NCBI GenBank assembly: GCA_946406115.1
Contig: OX291543.1
Span: 34,746,815-34,810,814, forward strand
DNA: 64,000 bases
Source: Apoda limacodes
Lineage: Eukaryota > Arthropoda > Insecta > Lepidoptera > Limacodidae
Reading direction: 5' to 3'
Below are positions 60,701 through 64,000 of this stretch, piece after piece (within the stretch, counting starts at the first letter, position 1; every line of letters begins with the position of its first letter). The notes under the pieces were generated by a model. That model saw only the letters and a program-made list of their open reading frames with translations. It was not told the DNA's origin and searched no databases. The translations under genes and the position numbers were made by a program.

Positions 60701-61703
60701 TGAAATTTTTTCTAACTACTGGCTACTGTTGTTGGCGCACATGGCGTTGACAACTACACGCGGACTAACTTTTGCTGCGGTGCTGCTTGCACTCTGCTGC
60801 GAAAAGTTGAAATTGTTGCTGAAAATAGAGCAACTAGCATGTTGTAGCCTAGTTTAATAAATGTCGTGTACAAATGGGCATATGTACAAATGTCGAGATT
60901 TGTTATTTCTACATCTAAACTCATCGATAACGGGCGAATTAGCATTAGTTGAGTCAAAGTACCTACTTGATGACTCAGAAGGTGTTTTCAGAACTTCTCC
61001 GTCATTTTTAGGGATCCGTACCCTAAGGATAAAAAACGGGATTCTGTTTCTCCGCTGTCCGTCCGTCTGTCACCAGGCTGTATCTCATGAACCGTGATAG
61101 ATGGAAGTTGAAATTTTTACAGAATATGTATTCCTGTCGCCGCTCTAACAACAAATACAAAAAAAAACAGACTAAAATAAATATTTAGGAGGCGCCCATA
61201 CAACAAACGTAATTTTTTTTGGTCGATATTGTTAACGGCAACAGGTAGACGCTTGAAATATTTACAGAATATTTAGTTATAGGTATATTCACTTTAAAAA
61301 TAAATAACTAAATTAGAATAAAACAAATATTTAAGGGGGCTCCCATACAACAAACTTAGTTTTTTTGCCGTTTTCATAGAAAATGGTAAGGAAACCTTCG
61401 TGCGCGAGTCCGACTCGCACTTGGCCGATTTTTTTACTATTCTCTACGTTCTAAAAAATTAAACGTTAAGCTATGTTCACGTAGATTAAAAAACTAAAGA
61501 CGAACTTGTATTAATAAAACCTCTACGTACCTGCCCATCACATCCGACCGCTTCACCTCATAGCAATGTTTGTCCGCCGTCGGCGCCACAGAGTTCTCTC
61601 CGAGGCGCTCTTCCTTGACACCCTGGACGTCCTCCGGTTGCACATCATTGTCGACAACGTTCTCCTTGTTCCGACCCCCATCGCTCTTCCCGCGCTTCTT
61701 CTG
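30631..61703 (-). CDS. Gene B: SET and MYND domain paralogue, 5' end outside the window
   Basis: Nine minus-strand exons (61531-61703, 44137-44274, 42426-42587, 41982-42171, 35676-35876, 34111-34349, 33470-33729, 33020-33123, 30631-30771) join with consistent phase to 1608 bp, 535 residues and a stop. Numbering from the first visible residue: polar linker 1-46; SET N-part YLVATRDIRAGEIILEEPAL from 59; Cys cluster with CLGCYREL and CARCQWPVC; SET core AHDCTPS (245-251) and LITLCYAY (278-285); post-SET CSCLRC and FRCPRC; C-terminal helices with LYELHAPLMIL. No first methionine or MYND finger is visible before 64000, so the gene starts outside. It lies head to tail with gene A and shares some intron positions, implying tandem duplication. 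Its introns hold most of the transposons here. Probable protein lysine methyltransferase or inactive relative. Confidence 0.9.
30832..31010 (+). mobile_element. RTE-like repeat copy
   Basis: gactagctgacctggcgaac, 'aatttcaatccaatcgg' and an aagt array are typical of the degraded repeats at 35898-37900. Confidence 0.5.
31030..31690. other. Last intron of gene B, unexplained part
   Basis: Holds a GC-rich block at 31105-31200 (cccgcgcgcgttttac, gccgcgcgcc) in AT-rich surroundings. No gene recognised. Confidence 0.4.
31690..32375 (-). mobile_element. Family A LINE 3' fragment, opposite strand
   Basis: Reverse-oriented equivalent of 11600-12245, starting at its T-rich end (31691) and extending to the HRQ-type coding part at 32371. 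Several frame breaks. It lies in the last intron of gene B. Confidence 0.8.
32380..33015. other. Remainder of last gene B intron
   Basis: No recognised feature. Confidence 0.4.
33020..33123 (-). CDS. Gene B exon: LYELHAP motif
   Basis: Encodes VTLYELHAPLMILTTRDFEK, then KAISKENLRKRLKE, phase 1 in and 0 out. Acceptor gtgacag|GTGTAA, donor AAAGAG|GTTATT. The motif is conserved in SMYD C-terminal domains. Confidence 0.9.
33306..33373. repeat. 28-bp inverted repeat hairpin of MITE ends
   Basis: Arms 33306-33333 and 33346-33373 match at 27 of 28 bases (tccgactcgcactgggc, then g-tt run) around a 12-bp loop. Each arm is the terminal motif of the 5490-5775 repeat family. It lies inside the GC-AG intron of gene B. 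Confidence 0.85.
33468..33469 (-). promoter_or_regulatory. Non-canonical GC splice donor
   Basis: Donor AG|GCTAGT of intron 33124-33469 in gene B; acceptor gtgacag at 33124. Chosen because it alone preserves frame and joins the conserved RLRG-TLYELHA motif. Confidence 0.8.
33470..33729 (-). CDS. Gene B exon: C-terminal helices, ends at a GC donor
   Basis: Encodes LTDEFEQIDANDVPGYERFL through VFDVIEPGYSRLRG. The only donor that keeps the frame is AGAG|GCTAGT; the nearby GT would leave a TAG stop. The join gives RLRGVTLYELHA, matching gene A (RLRGSVLFELHA), which supports a GC-AG intron. Confidence 0.88.
34111..34349 (-). CDS. Gene B exon: post-SET zinc region
   Basis: Encodes GTLKRREHLLHSKFFSCSCL, RCRDPTELGT, FRCPRC and TWLCTGTASGC. 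GT-x2-RR, CSC-x2-C and DPTELGT are hallmark SMYD residues. Acceptor attag|GGCACG, donor AAACG|GTATGT; phase 0 in, 2 out. Confidence 0.93.
34395..34670 (+). mobile_element. LINE RT fragment with YADD
   Basis: Plus reading YLYADDLQIYRQ, then (frame change) SVAIDALNNDFVYLSKWSQN, KLYPLKSQTIVIG and VLNGAQIKFSNTVKNLG: RT palm and following region of a CR1/jockey-type element, on the strand opposite gene B. Confidence 0.75.
34680..34870. other. GC-rich block shared with 4829-4890
   Basis: ttatacggaagcgcggccga, cgttaga and ttgcgcg-ctcgct recur at both places. Repeat of unknown class with a TATA-like 'tatttata'. Confidence 0.55.
35110..35675. repeat. 39-bp minisatellite derived from a gene B exon end
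   Basis: About 14-15 units of aggtctacttgcaaggtgta, agcgtagcagagtgtgatt. On the minus strand each is a diverged copy of the last 36 exon bases (35676-35711) plus GTA. A six-unit block is itself repeated with a 232-bp offset (35153 and 35385). Confidence 0.93.
35676..35876 (-). CDS. Gene B exon: SET core, its 3' end mirrored by a minisatellite
   Basis: Encodes VNAFEVGGSGASARALYDRA, LLAHDCTPST and GDLITLCYAYTLQ. AHDCTPS stands where NHSCxPN is expected; Y283 or Y285 would be the SET tyrosine. Phase 0 both sides: acceptor ttccag|GTGAAT, donor TTGCAG|GTAGAC. The last 36 bases plus GTA are the unit of the 39-bp array that follows in the intron. Very GC-rich except for its final 40 bases. Confidence 0.9.
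35898..36935 (+). mobile_element. Three successive RTE-like repeat copies
   Basis: Copies at 35898-36185, 36193-36460 and 36461-36935, each opening with ctagcttttgcc-gcggctc or similar, having 'tcatcttaatcggtacagcg' type text, and ending in an acagacagacag run or 'tttataatattagta'. Non-coding truncated tails. Confidence 0.65.
37095..37905 (+). mobile_element. Further RTE-like repeat copy
   Basis: 'ttaccacggcttcatccgtgcc'-type opening near 37110 and 'gttatcggcgtaggttctta' near 37608. The open frame 37588-38040 joins this repeat to the LINE that follows, and is not a gene. Confidence 0.55.
39038..39818. mobile_element. Harbinger-like MITE, 781 bp
   Basis: Termini GGCCTGGATTAATAGTTGT and, inverted, GGCCCGGATTAATAGTCGT. 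Flanked by TTA on both sides (39035-39037, 39819-39821), the target duplication expected of PIF/Harbinger; reading it as CTTAG with a slightly shorter element is also possible. No transposase frame inside. Confidence 0.8.
39890..41230 (-). mobile_element. Tc1/mariner-like transposon, 1341 bp
   Basis: Ends CACTGGCCTCCAAAAGAA and, inverted, CATTGGCCTGCAAAAGAA, flanked by TA (39888-39889, 41231-41232). The internal minus strand encodes a Tc1 transposase relic. Confidence 0.88.
40150..41110 (-). pseudogene. Tc1-type transposase, defective
   Basis: N-terminal helix-turn-helix region with NHLRRPCNGRPRCTTAREDQ (41136-40819), catalytic FIDESRF (about 40685), then LMQDNARPHPAQVVQEY (40536-40294). The stretch after MAWPS that normally has DLNPIE is deleted and the frame shifts, so the third acidic residue of the DDE/D triad is missing. 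The N-terminal and middle parts are also out of frame. Confidence 0.85.
41263..41975. other. Intron stretch, no gene seen
   Basis: The frame at 41347-41586 has no recognisable motif. A conserved-looking short repeat 'gttcccaatggctccgctcgcac' lies near 41790. Confidence 0.4.
41982..42171 (-). CDS. Gene B exon: SET-I helices
   Basis: Encodes CLLLKASDPVKWDALCAMEA to VCGILE, the counterpart of gene A exon 3. Acceptor ttccag|ATGTCT, donor CTCGAG|GTCAGT; phase 2 in, phase 0 out. Confidence 0.92.
42426..42587 (-). CDS. Gene B exon: second half of Cys cluster
   Basis: Encodes CARCQWPVCSSACSGLGQDT, then HSSLEC and YKDLDELKESYHALMPLR. The CARC-x-WP-x-C pattern equals gene A exon 2. Acceptor gggcag|GTGTGC, donor TTTAAG|GTAAAA, phase 2. 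Confidence 0.92.
42590..44130. other. Intron with weak 66-bp repeat
   Basis: At about 43428-43640, four diverged units of taagtggtaagtaccactac, tgtatctcagtaataatg-tt. Elsewhere no gene is seen; the frame at 43758-43979 has no motif. Confidence 0.5.
44137..44274 (-). CDS. Gene B exon: SET N-part and first half of Cys cluster
   Basis: Encodes YLVATRDIRAGEIILEEPAL, then GPCSGCGLICLGCYRELDS. Acceptor ctgcag|GTATCT, donor TCTAA|GTGAGT, phase 2 in and out. Compare gene A exons 1-2, where an extra intron splits this region. Confidence 0.92.
   Translation of the reverse strand, partial: VSCSDSRHTRRGDNPGGASAGGGTVQRLRAYLSRLLPGTRLGCFV
44285..44960. other. Intron stretch, no gene seen
   Basis: AT-rich; no motif recognised. 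Confidence 0.4.
44970..45452 (+). mobile_element. GC-rich 3' tail of a non-LTR element, copy 2
   Basis: Inverted copy of 3724-4190, with palindrome cgctatccggatagcg at 45058-45073 and an A-run at 45446-45453 as 3' end. The frames across it (44920-45222, 45059-45316) are incidental. Confidence 0.7.
45455..46100. other. Intron stretch before hAT element
   Basis: AT-rich; no motif recognised. Confidence 0.4.
46101..49480 (+). mobile_element. hAT transposon with both ends and target duplication, 3380 bp
   Basis: Perfect 15-bp terminal inverted repeats catgggcgccggcag (46101-46115) and ctgccggcgcccatg (49466-49480). Flanks are agtattta (46093-46100) and agtattga (49481-49488), an 8-bp target duplication with one mismatch, as expected of hAT. 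Inside is one decayed transposase. It lies in the 17-kb intron of gene B, opposite strand. Confidence 0.93.
47071..49198 (+). pseudogene. hAT transposase, ZMYM1/DUF4371-like, broken
   Basis: Starts MSDIRLFFCKRKKIENEQFN. TTF-type zinc finger region EWLTAYPWLAYSAQAKGPLC (after a frame change near 47330), then PIISSVLFCATHDLPLRGK, catalytic-core pieces LADETADISGTEQLSMGIRY and GQGYDGCSTMAGHVGG, HCASHILNLVVNDLNN, and the C-terminal dimerisation motif SLPVTMCTIERSFSTLRRV. Frame changes near 47330, 47670, 48100, 48400-48530 and 49050, and stops at 48061, 48748 and 49196, prevent a full protein. The family moves DNA by cut and paste. Confidence 0.9.
49490..49995. other. AT-rich intron, no gene seen
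   Basis: No motif recognised. Confidence 0.4.
49996..50134. repeat. 23-bp tandem repeat, six copies
   Basis: Nearly exact copies of aaggacgaaccgcattttgt followed by agt. Confidence 0.95.
50194..50475. repeat. 8-bp satellite (aaactgtt)n, about 35 copies
   Basis: An uninterrupted, apparently perfect array of 280 bases, ending in 'gttaaagtaagc'. Confidence 0.98.
50480..51080. other. AT-rich intron, no gene seen
   Basis: No motif recognised. Confidence 0.4.
51105..51262 (+). mobile_element. Family A LINE fragment, split
   Basis: Plus-strand MGPHIEYCCHLWAGAPGYQL, FDSVQRR, then cut at 51262 by an opposite-strand copy of the same family. Confidence 0.75.
51263..51960 (-). mobile_element. Family A LINE fragment with RT motifs
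   Basis: Starts with its T-rich tail at 51263, then tail domain (LWNELPAKVFSKDYSMGFFN, 51470-51303) and RT pieces VNAGVPQSSVLSPTLFLLHI and VQCFADDSS (51948-51766), VSQIKTLSKVSDS. Internally deleted. Confidence 0.8.
52150..53340 (-). pseudogene. BEL/Pao LTR retrotransposon gag relic
   Basis: Open frame 53260-52583 (continuing upstream to about 53330) has LSRLPVVDVPKFTGTVSQLT, SFRNMFVSLVDARSELSQAQ, KLAYLSASLDGELRSHIQHL and a zinc-knuckle remnant WCYRCLGADC, the DUF1759-type gag of BEL/Pao elements. 52583-52150 holds only fragments. No LTRs or pol seen. On the same strand as gene B, within its intron. Confidence 0.8.
53345..53875. other. Stretch before family A LINE
   Basis: AT-rich, then a GC-richer part at 53690-53810 that may be the LINE 5' region (frame ...RGIRVPSARRASNR). 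Nothing certain. Confidence 0.35.
53880..56168 (+). mobile_element. Family A jockey-like LINE, longest copy, decayed
   Basis: Endonuclease (LMETQISCPADTSYLYYPGY, VCMFVRDDICCRR, ELVILGDFNVHHREWL; 53937-54460), linker (54416-54950), RT (HVAKAFDRVWHWGLLSKLPS, VASFLSGRRIQTVI, NAGVP; 54990-55529), tail domain (KLGVLNRARQYFTSGQMLLL; 55628-56050) and the shared 3' tail to 56168, ending in an A-rich run. Many indels; the FADD motif is lost. Confidence 0.85.
56325..56765 (-). mobile_element. Family A LINE endonuclease fragment
   Basis: CMFVREDICCRRLHSLDDRD, HACLYRSHSGNTDVARLL and EVVILGDFNGHHRERLSSRT on the minus strand, homologous to 54060-54450. Confidence 0.85.
56766..57085 (+). mobile_element. 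Family A LINE 3' fragment
   Basis: Matches 11890-12240 with indels, ending 'ttagtggtataaaaaaa'. It abuts the opposite-strand fragment before it. Confidence 0.75.
57243..57455. repeat. 17-18-bp tandem repeat
   Basis: About 12 units of gtaaaactgaaggggaaa with length variants. The purine-rich strand is the plus strand. Confidence 0.93.
57460..57900. other. Stretch without recognised feature
   Basis: No coding motif; the minus frames at 57456-57764 lack recognisable domains. Confidence 0.4.
57905..59275 (-). mobile_element. 5'-truncated LINE with 359-codon open frame
   Basis: Open from 59275 to 58196: WFSSYLDNRSQAVVISNYIS, GVPQGSLLGPLLFIIFINDI, LILCFADDMKIFKTI, then the thumb and C-terminal domain to KLNS. 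The RT palm starts abruptly near 59200; upstream domains are absent. The 3' UTR runs to a tttattta tail at 57907-57952. The longest intact coding stretch of any element here, so probably a recent insertion. Confidence 0.88.
59276..59370. mobile_element. 3' end of another LINE
   Basis: tgaccttagcatccttttcc, aaggaaaggtctgtgccc, cagcagtgg: a common repeat end in moths (from memory). Confidence 0.5.
59380..60015. other. Intron stretch, no gene seen
   Basis: AT-rich; contains 'ttttggttcggaaccctaaaaagtg', a remnant of the gggttcc repeat, at 59932. Confidence 0.4.
60020..60595. repeat. Minisatellite, about 49-bp variable unit
   Basis: About 12 units of ttaggacacattccttagga, tccttgctacatacattagg, agttaggag, with length variation from extra 'agttagg' pieces. 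Confidence 0.93.
60990..61435 (+). mobile_element. MITE-like repeat, second copy
   Basis: Same family as 5490-5775: ggatccgtaccctaaggata, ggctgtatctcatgaaccgt, 'gggggctcccatacaacaaac' and tccgactcgcacttggccga; the middle is partly duplicated. Confidence 0.7.
61531..61703 (-). CDS. Gene B exon (first visible): acidic/basic linker before SET
   Basis: Encodes QKKRGKSDGGRNKENVVDND and onward to ADKHCYEVKRSDVMGR. The HCYEVK part matches the end of a MYND finger running into SET in relatives. Acceptor atttag|CAGAAG (or three bases later), donor GGCAG|GTACGT, phase 2. The lysine-rich, then acidic linker is longer than in gene A. Confidence 0.82.
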
Positions 61704-61849
61704 CTAAATCAAAAAATTCTAACTTCACAAAATAACTCGAAACTAGTCCGTGATTCATGAGCAACACAGAGCTGTCACGTTAACACATTGACATAATACG
61801 CAAATATAAAAAAAGATAAATATGTAGCAACGCGGCTTACACAGAATAT

Positions 61850-61995
61850 ACGTCGGAACATCCGCACGCCCACAAGAAGTTATCCGAACATCCGCACGCC
61901 CACAAGAAGTATACGTCGGAACATCCGCACGCCCACAAGAAGTTATCCGAACATCGTGCGGATGCCCATAAAAAGTTATCCGAACATCGGCACAA
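61850..61995. repeat. About 30-bp tandem repeat
   Basis: Five units of cggaacatccgcacgcccac, aagaagttat, just upstream of the first visible gene B exon. Confidence 0.9.
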
Positions 61996-61999
61996 ATAG

Positions 62000-64000
62000 A
62001 CTAGACTAAAAATCTGGGAAGTAGTAGCAGACAAATTGTGAATGAATCGCCACCGAGCTCAGATGTGGCGGTGAAGTGAAGACTGGTGACGTGTGCGTGT
62101 GAATGGGGGCTTTGCGATGGAAGCATCTATGAATATTTTCAGTTCGCCACTTGAATTGTTCATAGCGATGGGTTCGTGTACATAAAAATCGATTTCATAA
62201 CCTTGCCAATGATTTATTTGTTGCGAGAAATGGAAAGGTTAAAGGAGAGTACACATTGAGGTAGCAGTAATTTTTCCTGCTAACTGAAACTTTACAGCAA
62301 TGATATCAATTTCAAAATTTAAATTGCTTGGACCTATATCGGAAACTCGTTTTAGTGGAACATGAAAACTGATACATTTATTGACAACCTTCTTTAAGGC
62401 AAATGGACCTTCTGAGCTGGTTTAAAAACTCGCATTGTTTGAGTAAAGCACAAGCCCAGCCCCCACCACGCAACGACTGCTCTGCTGGCTAGGCTTAGGT
62501 AGCCAGGCTCTCGGCCTTCAGGCTTAGTCATCACTGCAGCCTTAGCTGTCCGCGCTATAAAGGCCTCAACATTCGGTTTTGGCCTTTATTCAAGCTTTTC
62601 TATCACCGCAACAGTAATATACTAATAATGAGTTTGTCTGGAAACTGCCTTTAGCAATAATGCTCAGTTTAGCTCTTGAACAATATCTTACTAATGGAGA
62701 GTTTATGGTTGTTCGTTGAAGCGCGTCACGGCTCACACAGAAATAGACCTGAACATTTTCGGTCACGGTCGCTGAAGAGTTACATCATTTGATTTTCTTT
62801 AGTTGTAAAAAGTTAAAAGCAATCATATACTTACTAGTTGTTGGTGATTACAAGTTAATTGATTTAAGATTCTAAACCTCTCTAGACATAGGTACAAAGA
62901 CGTGCACAAGGCGAAATACCATCTCAACTACTCCAGCTATAGGGCTCCCTTCTAGCTCGACAAAAATACACAAAATATTATAAATTTACTGAATTTAGAC
63001 AAAAATGTTCAAAACTTTTTATTGTTCGGAATCAAACCCTAAAAATAAAGAAACGAAGAATGTATTCGTATATTAATGGATCGATACGAATAGCTAGTTG
63101 AAAGTCCAGCATCGAATGATTTTGAAGTTTGAACTCGGTCCAAGCGATAAGACGTTGGAACAATAGTCGAGCGTCTCGGATTTTCGCTAGAGTTACTGCC
63201 AACAATAATATGAAACAAATATGCGATGGTTGAACTCGACTAGAAATAAAACTGGTACGTTAGATGCGGAGTAGAATTACTGGAAGTTAGCAGTTCGTTG
63301 TTTAACAAATACAATTGAAATCATTTAAGATAACATTTATTGGTGGTTGCTTAGCATTTCAGTCCGAGTTACGTAAAACCCATATTTGTTTGTATTACAA
63401 TTACAAAGCTGTGCTTGTCATTTTAAAATGAGATGTTTTAGTTTCTTTCACTATAAAAGTATAACTAATTTCTCGGCAACCTTGTCTTCGTTAGACTCTG
63501 ATATCGATTACTGTTAAATTACAGACTATTTGATTCCTGACTGATTTCTTTTAATGTTCAAATTTTTATGTGAGAGTTGCTGGACGACTTTAGGACTACG
63601 CTTAGAGACCTCAGCAGACTTTCCCAACCAACGTAGATAAAATGAAAATAATGATCAATGTCCATCTCGTGGCCATAGGTACTAGTTATTGTTGTGAATG
63701 CTATACTCCCGAAGTGGTTATCGATACACGGACCTTAGGCAAGTAGGATAAGACCTATTACTCTGAGAAATAGTTTAGTCGAAGAATTCATCGTCTGCAA
63801 AATCGGATATATAAAATCTTCTTGTCCAAAAAGTGCCTTAAGACGGAATTCTAGGACCAGTGTATGTTGCTAGTGATGACACCTCAATAAGCAGCATAGG
63901 TTTTTAAGGTTCCGTAGTCAACAAGGAACCTTTATAGTTTAGCAATGTCCGTTCGTCCGTGGTTTAGCTCAGGCAAGGGTATAAATATTAACTAGGCTGA
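62000..64000. other. Upstream intron of gene B (to window end)
   Basis: No MYND finger or other exon found on the minus strand. A gggttccgtagtcaacaagg repeat end is at 63905-63960, also seen at 33232. Confidence 0.45.

Overview
The window is AT-rich, intron-rich, transposon-packed insect nuclear DNA, most likely from a moth or butterfly. Grounds: two arthropod-type SET+MYND (SMYD/SmydA-like) genes split into many short GC-rich exons by long AT-rich introns; many decayed non-LTR retrotransposons of jockey/CR1/RTE type; and a dispersed repeat ending in 'cgagtccgactcgcacttgg' that I associate with Lepidoptera (recall, not a search). There are no bacterial-type genes.

Two host genes lie in tandem on the minus strand. 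Gene A (21539 down to 1064) is complete: nine coding exons whose splice phases all agree and that total 1641 bp, or 546 residues plus stop. It has an N-terminal MYND finger, a SET domain split by a second cysteine cluster, post-SET cysteines and a helical C-terminal tail. Gene B (61703 down to 30631) is a diverged paralogue. Nine coding exons are in the window (535 residues plus stop, phases all consistent); its N-terminus, presumably with the MYND finger, lies beyond position 64000. Both are probable SMYD-family lysine methyltransferases or catalytically weak relatives, since the SET motif is altered in each.

Almost everything else is repeat. 1-400: LINE fragment and a 40-bp minisatellite. 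1790-4650: LINE tails and a TIR-like element. 6900-8830 and 10262-10620: minus-strand LINE relics. 11600-13390: jockey-like 3' end and a 55-bp minisatellite. 24470-29320: two minus-strand LINEs, one with an ORF1 remnant. 29330-32375: jockey-like fragments around the end of gene B. 34395-34670: RT fragment. 35110-35675: a 39-bp minisatellite copied from the end of a gene B exon. 35898-41262: RTE-like tail copies, then a LINE relic split by a Harbinger-like MITE and a Tc1 element. 44970-45452: LINE tail. 46101-49480: hAT transposon with both termini and target duplication. 49996-50475: two short-period satellites. 51080-57085: jockey-like copies in both orientations plus a BEL/Pao gag relic. 57905-59275: a LINE with a 359-codon open frame. 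60020-62000: minisatellites.

All elements between the exons sit in introns or between the two genes. The best leads are the exon-derived minisatellite over a splice donor, a GC-AG intron carrying a hairpin, the nested insertions whose removal restores a reading frame, and the paired but diverged SMYD genes.
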